Below, piece after piece: positions 50,301-61,146 of a stretch of DNA of 64,000 bases. The stretch is from Comamonadaceae bacterium. Lineage in GTDB: Bacteria > Pseudomonadota > Gammaproteobacteria > Burkholderiales > Burkholderiaceae_C. The position numbers and the translations under genes are program-made. The stretch spans positions 1 through 64,000 of the forward strand of contig CANFWI010000001.1 of NCBI GenBank assembly GCA_947450675.1. Direction: 5' to 3'. The notes beneath the pieces were generated by a model. It was given only the letters and a program-made list of their open reading frames with translations. It ran no database searches and had not been told where the DNA came from. The first letter of the stretch is position 1, and the number at the start of each line of letters is the position of its first letter.

Positions 50301-50877
50301 GGGTCAGATTTTCACGCGTGTCGGACAGGCGGTTGGCGGTCTCGCGGCGGCGCTCTTTGTACTTGGAGACGCCGGCCGCTTCTTCCAGAAACAGGCGCAA
50401 CTCTTCAGGCTTGGACTCGATGATGCGGCTGATCGTGCCCTGACCAATGATGGCGTAGGCACGCGGGCCAAGACCGGTGCCCAGAAAGACGTCTTGCACG
50501 TCACGGCGACGCACCGGCTGGTTGTTGATGTAGTAACTAGAGGAACCGTCGCGCGTCAGGACGCGCTTGACGGCGATCTCCGCAAACTGGCCCCATTGAC
50601 CGCCCGCGCGGTGGTCGGCGTTGTCAAACACCAGCTCGACGCTGGCGCGGCTGGCTGACTTGCGGGTGGTGGTGCCGCTGAAGATGACGTCCTGCATCGA
50701 CTCGCCGCGCAACTCAGAGGCCTTGCTTTCGCCCAACACCCAGCGCACGGCGTCCATGATGTTGGATTTGCCACAGCCGTTCGGGCCGACCACACCGACC
50801 AGCTGACCTGGCAGCACGAAGTTGGTCGGTTCGGCAAATGACTTGAAGCCCGAGAGCTTGATGGAATTAAGACGCAC
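47338..50877 (-). CDS. smc: Chromosome segregation protein SMC
   Basis: Condensin subunit of 1179 residues that organises and segregates the chromosome. N-terminal Walker A GPNGCGKS at 31-38, long coiled coils (about 165-500 and 660-1000), a hinge around 505-650 (the LSFYAVPMAG region), and a C-terminal ABC signature LLSGGEKALTAIAL followed by the Walker B segment FCLLDEVDAPLDDAN. The start is GTG at 50877 with a weak upstream ribosome site. The gene leads the smc-zipA-ligA operon. No scpA/scpB is adjacent. Confidence 0.96.
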   Translation of the reverse strand: MRLNSIKLSGFKSFAEPTNFVLPGQLVGVVGPNGCGKSNIMDAVRWVLGESKASELRGESMQDVIFSGTTTRKSASRASVELVFDNADHRAGGQWGQFAEIAVKRVLTRDGSSSYYINNQPVRRRDVQDVFLGTGLGPRAYAIIGQGTISRIIESKPEELRLFLEEAAGVSKYKERRRETANRLSDTRENLTRVDDILRELNANLEKLEKQAEVAMRYNTLQAVGSLKQHQLWFMKRTESEADQSKVKADSEKAVNDLESRVADLRHIEADLETVRQAHYSAGDQVNQAQGKLYEASAEVGRLEAEIRFVVDGRLRVEQRLAQLKEQTAQWATRQEDAAVETESLAGQAVDAEEKAELLAAQTEDRVGQLPALEEALRSAQNQANQQRSSVAQVQQQIQVLAADQRNIEEQNRAFGTRRERLQADRNALNAPDEARLVNLTEQFKTAQESRDMVEAVLHDLTESVPQLDQDRRDKQQAVNRESARQADLSARMEALKALQEKVKTDGKLKPWLAKHGLDSLQALWSRINVEQGWENALEAALRERLGALEVSRLDMVRGFAGTDGRDAPPAKLSFYAVPMAGAAVRAGSAGLRPLADFLRLSDAGQSALLADWLQGCYTAGSLDEALSARSKLQAGEVIYVQGGHAVTQHSVSFYAQDSEQAGLLARAQEIDNLEKQLRAQALIGDEARSALQRAEAVYADAAQRLVAARRDAAEGQSRTHGLQVEVLRLTQLAEQTRARSEQIQGDLQEIDAQMDELQERRVTAEGRFEELDMQLADSQERHAQLDDRVIEAERKLNESREQQRTLERQAQEAQFALRSLASRRDELARSIQIAAQQAASLADEEQRAKEELSRLTDAAAQAGLQNALSVKLEREADLGAKRSQYDDLSAKLRASDERRLQLERELDPLRQRITEFQLKEQAARLGFEQYAQLLTDAQADLAAVQLSIETGNVRLTGLQGEIDRINREIQSLGAVNLAALDELSAARERKGFLDSQMADLTEAMTTLEDAIKKIDVETRELLSSTFEVVNGHFGKMFPELFGGGNARLVMTGEEILDAGVQVMAQPPGKKNQTIHLLSGGEKALTAIALVFAIFQLNPAPFCLLDEVDAPLDDANTERYAKLVASMSKSTQFLFISHNKIAMEMAEQLIGVTMQEQGVSRIVAVDMEAALGFSETLTA

Positions 50878-50903
50878 TAAAAATCCAAGAAGGAGGAATA
50901 ACC

Positions 50904-51044
50904 ATGATTATTACCCGAGCGATGATCGGCGAAAAAAGTGCCAAATCAGCGCGCTTTTTCAGGGCTGAGCGGGCAAATAGTCAAACGCCACATAGGCATA
51001 GGGGATCTGTTTTGGAAACCACAGACCGCGCTTTTGAACCGTGA
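50904..51044 (+). CDS. Possible 46-residue small protein with a consensus ribosome site
   Basis: On the plus strand, between smc and the glycosyltransferase gene (both minus), AAGGAGGAATAACC directly precedes an ATG at 50904 and an open frame of 46 codons (start MIITRAMIGEKSAK) ends at TGA 51044. The last third is antisense to the 3' end of the glycosyltransferase gene. The peptide is basic. No homologue is recognised. The ribosome site is better than those of most genes here, but the frame may be chance. Confidence 0.22.
   Translation: MIITRAMIGEKSAKSARFFRAERANSQTPHRHRGSVLETTDRAFEP
50933..50959. terminator. A-tract/T-tract stem after the glycosyltransferase gene
   Basis: AAAAAGTGC (50933-50941) and GCGCTTTTT (50951-50959) form a 9-bp stem (one G-U on the plus strand, one mismatch on the minus strand) around a 9-nt loop, just past the minus-strand glycosyltransferase stop. 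The minus-strand arm ends in six T. It is a weak intrinsic terminator candidate. Confidence 0.35.
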
Positions 51045-52599
51045 TGCGAATCGGCTCTGCCGACTGACCATGCGCTTTCAGCCAAACTTGCATTTGTTGC
51101 GGGCAATCGGTCACATCTGGTTGATGCACAGGTCCCAAAGGGCACAACAACAAACCGGCTTGCTGCGGCCATTGCACCAAAGGGCTGACCGTGGCGGGAA
51201 ACTGGTCAGGCACGCCAGGCACGACTTGAATCGACGCATCGCCGTAGAAGGCCAGCAACGCGTCTTCAGCCCATGCCCCACCGACCCAGCGCAGCGCTTG
51301 CGCAGGATGCCGCTCGTGCCAGCCTTTGAGGAGTTCAATGGCCGCCTCACGGCGCGGTAAATAGTAAAGCAGCGAACCCGTTTCGGCTCGGTTGAAAGCC
51401 AACAATGGGCTGGCGAGAAGGGCCAAAATGCACCAAATCAACCATTTTTTCTGCAGCCTCGGCAAAAGCTGCCTCAGCAGGGGTGGCGATTGGTCTGCCG
51501 TCAAGTTGCGCAGCCAAAGCAAAGGAAAAGCAAAGCCAATCGGAATCGCCCAAGGCAAGGACATGGTCACAAAACCAGTCAAGCCAAACACCAAAGAGAT
51601 CAACCAAGGCAGCACCGCCAGCCAAAACAAGGTGTCGTCCCAGCGCTGCGGCAACCAGCTATGCAGCAGCCTTGTCGGCCAAGCCCGTAAACGCTGAAGC
51701 ACGCTGGGCTGGCCCGGCACCAGCAGCCATGCAGACAAAAGCCACGGCAACAACCAGTACAGAAAAGGCGCAATGGCAAACCGGTACAACTGCTTCAGGT
51801 CGCTGCCATCTTGGCTTCTTTGTTCGTCGACATAGTGGGCCGTGACAAAGGCATGCTCACGCAGCCACAGCAGATGCGGCAGCAGAGCCAAACCAAACAC
51901 CAACAAAGCGATCCAAGGTTTGAGGGTGACAAACCATTGCCGACCTTCCCGGCTCAGCAAGGTCGTCAAAAAAATACTCAATAAAAAAACCCCGCTGTAA
52001 TACTTGCCGAGCATAGCCAGCGCACTCAAAAGTCCCAAGGCCACAGACCAAAGCCAGCCCGAACGGCCGGCATGACGCAGACTGTGCACCCAAGCCACGG
52101 CGACCCAAGGCCAGACGCTGAGCAAGATCGAATTGGCATTGAACTTGGCTGCCAAGGTACTGTAAGGAAAAGCCATGCACAACAGCATCACCGCCGGCAA
52201 CGCCAAACTGTGCATTCGCAATGCTTGCGCCAAGCGGTAAACCCCCAACAGCCCGAGCGCCACATTCAGGTAGGACAGCAGAAAATAAGCGCCGTCGCGG
52301 GTCGGGAAAACAGCAAACCAAAGGCCGGCAACCCAGGCAAAAAGAGGTGGATGCTTGGCGCTGCCCCAGGCCAAATGCTGGCCCCAAGCGTAGGTTTCCA
52401 GCATATCGGCGTAGCTGTCTAAATTAGCGGTGGCGATAGAGTAGGCGGCACACCAAACCAAAACGTGCACAGCCAATACCACCCAGATGCCATAGCGCAG
52501 ACCGGTTTTTTCTGCGGGCTCAGCGTTGTTAGAGCTGTCCGGTAAAAATGAAGTTTTTTTCAAGGAATAAGTGACTGCGTCAAAGTGAAGAAAGTCCAA
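50959..52599 (-). CDS. Glycosyltransferase family 39 (ArnT/PMT-like) membrane protein
   Basis: A 546-residue polytopic membrane protein. About ten to twelve hydrophobic helices follow a polar N-terminal tail of 35 residues. The first periplasmic loop after TM1 carries the acidic, aromatic sequence DSYADMLETYAWGQHLAWGSAKHPPLFAW; the Asp/Glu and the HPPL tetrapeptide are typical of GT83/GT39 transferases. Such enzymes move sugar from a polyprenyl phosphate to lipid A, protein or other envelope acceptors. Donor and acceptor are not inferable. It is a single gene beside smc. Confidence 0.85.
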   Translation of the reverse strand: MDFLHFDAVTYSLKKTSFLPDSSNNAEPAEKTGLRYGIWVVLAVHVLVWCAAYSIATANLDSYADMLETYAWGQHLAWGSAKHPPLFAWVAGLWFAVFPTRDGAYFLLSYLNVALGLLGVYRLAQALRMHSLALPAVMLLCMAFPYSTLAAKFNANSILLSVWPWVAVAWVHSLRHAGRSGWLWSVALGLLSALAMLGKYYSGVFLLSIFLTTLLSREGRQWFVTLKPWIALLVFGLALLPHLLWLREHAFVTAHYVDEQRSQDGSDLKQLYRFAIAPFLYWLLPWLLSAWLLVPGQPSVLQRLRAWPTRLLHSWLPQRWDDTLFWLAVLPWLISLVFGLTGFVTMSLPWAIPIGFAFPLLWLRNLTADQSPPLLRQLLPRLQKKWLIWCILALLASPLLAFNRAETGSLLYYLPRREAAIELLKGWHERHPAQALRWVGGAWAEDALLAFYGDASIQVVPGVPDQFPATVSPLVQWPQQAGLLLCPLGPVHQPDVTDCPQQMQVWLKAHGQSAEPIRITVQKRGLWFPKQIPYAYVAFDYLPAQP

Positions 52600-52692
52600 G
52601 ATGACCGAGGCATTCTGCGCATCAAAACCGTCAAAGTAAGATTTTGACCGCCACGGCAGGACTATCAGCGTAGGAGTCTACCTCCCATCCTC

Positions 52693-52698
52693 GATAAT
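52693..52698 (+). promoter_or_regulatory. -10-like box six bases before the dapC ATG
   Basis: GATAAT ends 6 nt before the dapC ATG (52705), the position expected for transcription to start on the ATG. No Shine-Dalgarno sequence lies between. A good -35 box is not visible at 16-18 bp. Confidence 0.35.
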
Positions 52699-52704
52699 GC
52701 CCAG

Positions 52705-53934
52705 ATGAATCCTCTGCTCTCACGCTTACAGCCCTACCCTTTTGAGCGGCTGCGCCAACTCCACGCCAAGGTCACACCCAACCCGGCTTATCGTCCCATC
52801 AGTCTGGGTATTGGCGAGCCGCGCCATGCCACGCCGGAACTGATTAAAACTGCGCTGACCGCCAGTCTGGCCGGTTTGGCCAGTTATCCGGGCACGTTGG
52901 GCGAGCCAACGCTGCGTCAATCAATGGCCGACTGGTTGCAGCGTCGCTATGGCGTCACGGTGGATCCGGCCAAGCAGTTGCTGCCCGTCAATGGCTCACG
53001 CGAGGCCCTCTTTGCGCTGACGCAAACCATCATTGACCCGACGCGGGTCGGGGCCACGGTGGTGTCGCCGAACCCTTTTTATCAAATTTACGAGGGTGCG
53101 GCTTTGTTGGCTGGCGCTGAGGTTTTTTATGCGTCCAGTGACCCGGCGCGCAACTTTGGCATTGACTGGTCTGCCGTGCCGGCGGCCGTCTGGGCCAAAA
53201 CGCAGTTGCTCATCGTCTGCTCGCCGGGCAACCCGACCGGCTCGGTGATTGGCTTGGCTGAATGGAAGCAGTTGTTTGCCTTGAGCGACCAATATGGTTT
53301 TGTGATCGCCTCGGACGAGTGTTACAGCGAAATTTATTTCCGCGAAGAAGCGCCCCTCGGCAGCCTTGAAGCGGCCACGACCTTGGGCCGGCACGACTTC
53401 AAAAACTTGATTGCGCTCACCAGCCTGTCCAAACGCAGCAACGTGCCGGGCCTGCGCAGTGGTTTTGTGGCGGGTGACGCTGACATCATGAAGGCGTTTT
53501 TGCTCTACCGCACCTACCACGGCAGCGCCATGAGCCCGGTGGTTCAAGCCGCCAGCCGCGCCGCCTGGGACGACGAAGCCCATGTGGTCTTGAACCGCGA
53601 GCTGTACCGAAAAAAATTCGCTGAAGTCACACCGCTGCTGGCGACTGTGTTGAATGTCGCACTGCCGGACGCCGGTTTTTATTTGTGGGCTGAAATCCCG
53701 GGCAGCTTTGCCGGCTCGGACACCGACTTTTCCAGCCAGTTGCTGGCTCAATACAATGTGGTGGTTCTACCCGGCAGCTACTTGGCGCGCGAAGCGCCGG
53801 GCGCTGACGGCAAGCCTTCTAATCCCGGCGCTGGCCGTATTCGCATGGCTTTGGTGGCCGAGACCGCCGAATGCCGAGAGGCGGCTGAACGCATCGTGCA
53901 GTTTTGCCAGTCTTTCAACGCCAAAGCAGCTTGA
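52705..53934 (+). CDS. dapC: Succinyldiaminopimelate transaminase
   Basis: PLP aminotransferase that makes N-succinyl-LL-2,6-diaminopimelate in lysine and peptidoglycan synthesis. 409 residues. The PLP lysine is K243 in LTSLSKRSNVPGLRSGF, with D204 (ASDECYSE) and the CSPGNPTG loop. The first gene of the dapC-dapD-dapE-prmB unit, which supports the DapC rather than general aminotransferase call. No Shine-Dalgarno sequence precedes the ATG; the -10-like GATAAT is 6 nt upstream. Confidence 0.94.
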   Translation: MNPLLSRLQPYPFERLRQLHAKVTPNPAYRPISLGIGEPRHATPELIKTALTASLAGLASYPGTLGEPTLRQSMADWLQRRYGVTVDPAKQLLPVNGSREALFALTQTIIDPTRVGATVVSPNPFYQIYEGAALLAGAEVFYASSDPARNFGIDWSAVPAAVWAKTQLLIVCSPGNPTGSVIGLAEWKQLFALSDQYGFVIASDECYSEIYFREEAPLGSLEAATTLGRHDFKNLIALTSLSKRSNVPGLRSGFVAGDADIMKAFLLYRTYHGSAMSPVVQAASRAAWDDEAHVVLNRELYRKKFAEVTPLLATVLNVALPDAGFYLWAEIPGSFAGSDTDFSSQLLAQYNVVVLPGSYLAREAPGADGKPSNPGAGRIRMALVAETAECREAAERIVQFCQSFNAKAA

Positions 53935-53989
53935 ACTTTCTTTTGTATTTTTTGATTCTTTTTAAACTTTTCCTGAAATAAAAACCGAC

Positions 53990-56879
<2,890 letters not shown>

Positions 56880-56980
56880 ATTTTTTGAATCGCCGTCTTC
56901 GGGAGGCCCATAGGCTTTGACGGCAGCGCCAGCACCTCACGGTGACAGCGCCTTTTTCCTTTTCTTTTGTCTGCTTTTCA

Positions 56981-58930
56981 ATGATTACCCTTAAAAATGT
57001 GGTGCTGCGCCGTGGCGCCAAAGTGATTCTCGACAGCGCGTCGATCAGCCTGAACCCGAGCGAAAAAATCGGCTTGGTTGGTCGCAATGGTGCGGGCAAG
57101 TCGTCGTTGTTTGCGATGCTCAATGGCACGCTGCATGAAGACGGCGGCGAATACTACATTCCGGCGCAATGGCGCATGGCGCAAGTCGCTCAGGACATGC
57201 CAGAGACCGAACAAAGCGCCACCAGCTATGTGATCGAGGGCGACATCGTGTTGCTCGCGGCACAGGCTGAAGTTGATGCCGCTGACGCCAGTGGCGACGG
57301 CGACCGCATGGCCAATGCCTACATGAACCTGTACGACTCTGGCGCGCTCGACGCCCCCGCCCGCGCCCAGGCTTTGATTCTGGGCCTCGGCTTCAAGCTC
57401 AGCGAAATCGACAACCCGGTCAACAGCTTTTCAGGTGGCTGGCGTATGCGCCTGCAATTGGCACGCGCGCTGATGTGCCCGTCTGACCTGTTGCTGCTCG
57501 ACGAACCGACCAACCACTTGGACTTGGACGCCTTGGTCTGGCTAGAGGCTTGGCTCAAGCGCTATCAAGGCACGATGCTGGTCATCAGCCATGACCGCGA
57601 ATTTTTGGATGCTGTGACCGACGTCACCGTGCACATTGAAAGTTCCAAGCTCACGCGCTACGGCGGCAACTACAGCAAGTTTGAAGACTTGCGCGCCGAG
57701 CAAATGGCGCTGCAACAAGGCGCTTTCAACAAGCAGCAAGACAAAATTGCCCACTTGCAAAAGTTCATTGCCCGCTTCAAGGCCAAGGCCAGCAAAGCCA
57801 AGCAAGCGCAAAGTCGCGTTAAAGCACTGGACCGGATGGAGAAGATTGCGCCGCTGCTGGCCGAAGCTGACTTCACCTTTGAGTTCAAAGAACCAGCCAA
57901 TCTGCCGAATCCTATGCTGTCGATGCAGAACGCCTACTTTGGCTACCCTGCCCCTGAAGACGCACCGGAAGGCACACCGCCGACCGTCATCGTGCAAAAC
58001 GTCAGCAAGTCTGTGCTGGCCGGTCAGCGCATTGGTATTTTGGGGGCCAACGGCCAAGGTAAATCGACTCTGGTGAAAACCGTGGCGCGGGCGCTGGCAC
58101 CGATTGAAGGCGACATGTTGGAGGGCAAAGGCCTGAACATCGGCTACTTTGCGCAGCAAGAACTCGACGTGCTGCGGCCCGCCGACAACCCGCTGGAGCA
58201 CATGATCCGCCTGGTGAAAGAAGTCACCGCAGCCGGCAAGATCAGCGGCCAGCAAACCCGCGAACAAGACCTGCGCAGCTTTTTGGGCCAGTTCAACTTT
58301 GGTGGCGACATGGTCAAGCAGACCGTCGGCAGCATGAGCGGCGGCGAAAAAGCCCGTTTGGTGTTGTGCATGATCGTCTGGCAGCGCCCCAACCTCTTGC
58401 TGCTCGATGAGCCCACCAATCACTTGGACTTGGCCACCCGCGAAGCCTTGTCAATGGCCCTCAACGAGTTTGAAGGCACTGTCATGCTGGTCAGCCACGA
58501 CCGAGCACTGTTGCGCGCCGTCTGCGACGAATTCTGGATGGTTTCGCGCGGTGGTGTGTCACCGTTCGACGGCGACTTGGACGACTACCAGCGCTACTTG
58601 CTCGACGAAGCCAAGCGCCAGCGCGACGAAGCCAAAAAATCAGCCAATGCAGCGGCCACTCAAGCGGCAACGGCTGTCAAAGCCGCCGCCGCAACGCCCA
58701 AGAGTTCCGACAACGTCAAGCCCCTGAAAAAGGAACTCGACAAAGTTGACCAGCAAATGAAAGCCTTGACGGCAGAACGTCAACCCTTGGAAGCCAAACT
58801 GGCCGCCAGCACGGTTGCCGCCGACATGGCCCAAGCTGGCAAGCGACTCAAAGCCGTCGACGCCGAACTGCTGCAACTCGAAGAGCGCTGGTTGGCGCTG
58901 ACCGATCAGATCGAGACCGCCACGGCCTGA
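56981..58930 (+). CDS. ABC-F family ATPase (YheS-like)
   Basis: A 649-residue cytosolic ABC-F protein with two ATP-binding domains and no membrane segment. First Walker A GRNGAGKSS (about 35) with signature FSGGWRMRLQLA and LLDEPTNHLDL; second Walker A GANGQGKST (about 355) with signature MSGGEKARLVL and a second LLDEPTNHLDL. The inter-domain linker (about 235-315) and a C-terminal coiled-coil tail (about 570-645, preceded by an Ala/Lys-rich stretch) fit the YheS/Uup group, which acts on ribosomes. The start at 56981 (MITLKNVVLRRGAK) is chosen over an upstream ATG 13 codons earlier. Confidence 0.93.
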   Translation: MITLKNVVLRRGAKVILDSASISLNPSEKIGLVGRNGAGKSSLFAMLNGTLHEDGGEYYIPAQWRMAQVAQDMPETEQSATSYVIEGDIVLLAAQAEVDAADASGDGDRMANAYMNLYDSGALDAPARAQALILGLGFKLSEIDNPVNSFSGGWRMRLQLARALMCPSDLLLLDEPTNHLDLDALVWLEAWLKRYQGTMLVISHDREFLDAVTDVTVHIESSKLTRYGGNYSKFEDLRAEQMALQQGAFNKQQDKIAHLQKFIARFKAKASKAKQAQSRVKALDRMEKIAPLLAEADFTFEFKEPANLPNPMLSMQNAYFGYPAPEDAPEGTPPTVIVQNVSKSVLAGQRIGILGANGQGKSTLVKTVARALAPIEGDMLEGKGLNIGYFAQQELDVLRPADNPLEHMIRLVKEVTAAGKISGQQTREQDLRSFLGQFNFGGDMVKQTVGSMSGGEKARLVLCMIVWQRPNLLLLDEPTNHLDLATREALSMALNEFEGTVMLVSHDRALLRAVCDEFWMVSRGGVSPFDGDLDDYQRYLLDEAKRQRDEAKKSANAAATQAATAVKAAAATPKSSDNVKPLKKELDKVDQQMKALTAERQPLEAKLAASTVAADMAQAGKRLKAVDAELLQLEERWLALTDQIETATA

Positions 58931-58966
58931 CCCCGAAATAAATCCGCGCATGATGGACCTTGACTT

Positions 58967-59052
58967 TGTAGGAGGCCAGCCTCTGGCCGATTCCCCCGGT
59001 TCCACCCTGCGATACCGCCAAATTCATCGCCGAGAGGGCTCGGCTCCTACAG
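58967..59052. repeat. Inverted pair of REP-like palindromes with GTAG heads
   Basis: Left element, plus strand from 58967: TGTAGGA head, then the perfect hairpin GGCCAG-CCT-CTGGCC, then GATTC. Right element, minus strand from 59052: TGTAGGA head, then the perfect hairpin GCCGAG-CCCT-CTCGGC, then GATGAAT. The two copies face each other in the 131-bp gap between the convergent ABC-F and carbonic anhydrase genes. GTAG-headed REP palindromes of this form are the kind mobilised by RAYT (TnpA-REP) transposases in other proteobacteria. They may also stop transcription from both sides. Confidence 0.75.
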
Positions 59053-59061
59053 GGGCAAACC

Positions 59062-60300
59062 TCAGCCCGCAATAGCCCGGCCGTTTTGCGGCTGCACAGG
59101 TCGTGCATTTTTCTTGAAAGGAAACTGCTCGACCTGCTCTTTGGCGATGTTCACCTGGGCTTTCAGGATGAAGAAACGCACGCCTTCCGTGCAGGGTGGC
59201 GTCGTCAACGAGCCTTCGTAGCTGTAGAACTCATACTCTCGCGGCAACAAGTTAGCCGGGTTGAACATCACGCCTTCGGGCTCGACCTCCGGTCCTTCAG
59301 TTTGCGGGGCATTGGCCCAAAGCGTTTTGATGCCTGGGTTCTCATTGCCTTCTTTGAGCAAGACGCCCAGCACGGCCAAGCGGCCAGCGTCGTTCTTGTG
59401 AACAAAGTGGACCACCATGGCTGCAGGTTTACCGTCAATCTGCTCCTCACTCGGCCGGTGAAAGTGAAACTGAACCAGTTCAAATGGCTTGCTGTCGATG
59501 CGCAGCTTGCTGCCGGGCGGCACATTCACTTGAATCGTGTGGCCGTTGTTGATAATTTTCAACTGACCCGGTTTGTAGTCTGGGGCAACGCCAAATTGCG
59601 CTTTTTCAAACGGCCCAGTGATGTTCAGCGGTGATTGCGACTTGCCTTTGGCGCAAGTTGGAAACTCGTCGCCCCAACGGTCTGGCCCCATCGCGCCTTC
59701 GTAACCCCAGTGGACTGCGTGTTTTTCGACTTTGCCTTTGTCAGCCTCCGCCGCTTTCGCCGGGCCACCCACTTTGTCCTTGTCGGCTTGCTCGGCTTTT
59801 TCAGCAGGTGTGGCGCAGTCGCCCAGAACTTCCACCTTTTCACCGGCAGCTGCCAGCGCAAACTGCGCCGCGCAAATCACTTTTTTGCGACTACCCCAGT
59901 CAGCGGTGACCAATGCCTTTCGAAAGGCTTCAATGGTGGACGGGTCTTTGCTGCCTTTGGTGAGTAAACGCAGCGCCCCCAAGCCGACCTGACGATCCGC
60001 CGACAGCGTCTTTTCTTTTTTGTAGGCAGCTTCCAAGTCTTTGAGGGTTTCGCCGCTGGCCAGTGCCGCTTTCACGGCGTCCAGCTCTTGCGTCTTGGCC
60101 TTCATCGTCTCAAGTTCTGTGGCATTGGCTTTGACTTCAGCCTCTGCGGTTTCCAGCTTTTTGACGGACGACTCCGACTCCGCGGTCAGCTCCGTGAGCT
60201 TGGCAACGTTGGCCTGGCTGGCATTCCAGTTGGTCCAGCCAAAAAATCCGGCTCCGGCCAAACCGGCTGCCAGCACAATTTCCAACAGTGTTCTTTTCAT
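59062..60300 (-). CDS. Alpha-carbonic anhydrase with long N-terminal extension
   Basis: A 412-residue protein. Residues 5-22 form a hydrophobic anchor or signal segment, then 27-100 a probable coiled coil and 100-190 a further region; the alpha-carbonic anhydrase domain occupies about 194-398. Zinc ligands are H279 and H281 (QFHFHRPSE) and H298 (VVHFVHKN), the proton-shuttle position is H254 (NNGHTIQV) and the T199 equivalent lies in GSLTTPP. At the position of the conserved Glu117 (human CA II numbering) there is a valine (V296). The enzyme should hydrate CO2 in the periplasm or on the membrane surface. The N-terminal part is unrecognised. Confidence 0.9.
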   Translation of the reverse strand: MKRTLLEIVLAAGLAGAGFFGWTNWNASQANVAKLTELTAESESSVKKLETAEAEVKANATELETMKAKTQELDAVKAALASGETLKDLEAAYKKEKTLSADRQVGLGALRLLTKGSKDPSTIEAFRKALVTADWGSRKKVICAAQFALAAAGEKVEVLGDCATPAEKAEQADKDKVGGPAKAAEADKGKVEKHAVHWGYEGAMGPDRWGDEFPTCAKGKSQSPLNITGPFEKAQFGVAPDYKPGQLKIINNGHTIQVNVPPGSKLRIDSKPFELVQFHFHRPSEEQIDGKPAAMVVHFVHKNDAGRLAVLGVLLKEGNENPGIKTLWANAPQTEGPEVEPEGVMFNPANLLPREYEFYSYEGSLTTPPCTEGVRFFILKAQVNIAKEQVEQFPFKKNARPVQPQNGRAIAG

Positions 60301-60387
60301 GAATCGGGTCCTGCAACGCCATCGTTCACGCGGCTTGCGAAATAGGTCATGGGGCCCACGGGTCGAGACAAGGTGACCCGGGTTGTG

Positions 60388-61146
60388 TCACGATTTTGTA
60401 TCGACACGACAGCTTGAAACTTGAGATGCATGGACCCAACCGGCTTGAAGCCAGTGCCAGTATTTCGCACGAAAAGCCCAAGCGATGCCTTGCACCGGTG
60501 TAGTCGCCGGAAACACCTGACCCGTCAGGTGATCGAGCCATTCACCGCGTGGCTGGGCGGCCGCTAACCAAGCCACATCGACCGGATGCTCGGCGGTTGG
60601 CGACGACACAGAGCTTTGCGCGACAGGAAAACCGACATCAGCTGACAAACCAGCCGCGGGTCCAGACAGCAAATCGTGCACACTGCCCCACTCACGGCCA
60701 TGCAACATGCGCTTGATTTCGGCCAACTGGTAGGCCGTGTAAACAGCCGGGTCTTGCCAAGCCGGCGCATGAAAACGCAGCTGCCCAAGCAGGTTGTCCA
60801 ACAGCACGCAAGCTTTCGGATGGGCACTCAACAAGCGCGGTAAGTCAGCCAAGGCGTCCCCGGTTTGGTAGTGCCAGCGGACGCCCGCAGTTTTGAGGGC
60901 AGCGCCGTGACGCCAAGCAAAAAGCCAGCGCGCCAAGGGATCGATGTCCACGGCATGGATGCTGTCAAACCGCAGCAGCCACTCGGTTGGCAACATCCAA
61001 CCCGCACTCGGACCGAGCAAGAGTAACTTTTTAGCGCTGGGTTGAACACCGGCTAACCAGCTGGCAATTTGCGCTGATGTGGGCGACCACAGCGCAGCCG
61101 ATCGCCAAGCGCGCAAGTGCCAGCACAAACCGCCAGAGGGGTTCAC
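60388..61146 (-). CDS. SAM/Rossmann-fold protein (spermidine synthase-like) coupled to fliJ
   Basis: A 252-residue protein I cannot assign to a named family. The Rossmann SAM-binding layout is visible: glycine-containing motif I LLLLGPSAGW at 41-50, acidic end of strand 2 at D67/D69 (AVDIDP), TGDAL at 95-99 and LLDNLLGQ at 115-122. This resembles polyamine synthases or class I methyltransferases, but the typical spermidine synthase residues are not obvious. The start is GTG at 61146, overlapping the fliJ stop as GTGA. It takes the position where fliK is usual. Substrate is unknown. Confidence 0.72.
   Translation of the reverse strand: MNPSGGLCWHLRAWRSAALWSPTSAQIASWLAGVQPSAKKLLLLGPSAGWMLPTEWLLRFDSIHAVDIDPLARWLFAWRHGAALKTAGVRWHYQTGDALADLPRLLSAHPKACVLLDNLLGQLRFHAPAWQDPAVYTAYQLAEIKRMLHGREWGSVHDLLSGPAAGLSADVGFPVAQSSVSSPTAEHPVDVAWLAAAQPRGEWLDHLTGQVFPATTPVQGIAWAFRAKYWHWLQAGWVHASQVSSCRVDTKS

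Noticed and set aside
57542-58423. 293-codon minus-strand frame inside the ABC-F gene
   Set aside because: Antisense to both Walker motifs of the ABC-F protein; no coding pattern.
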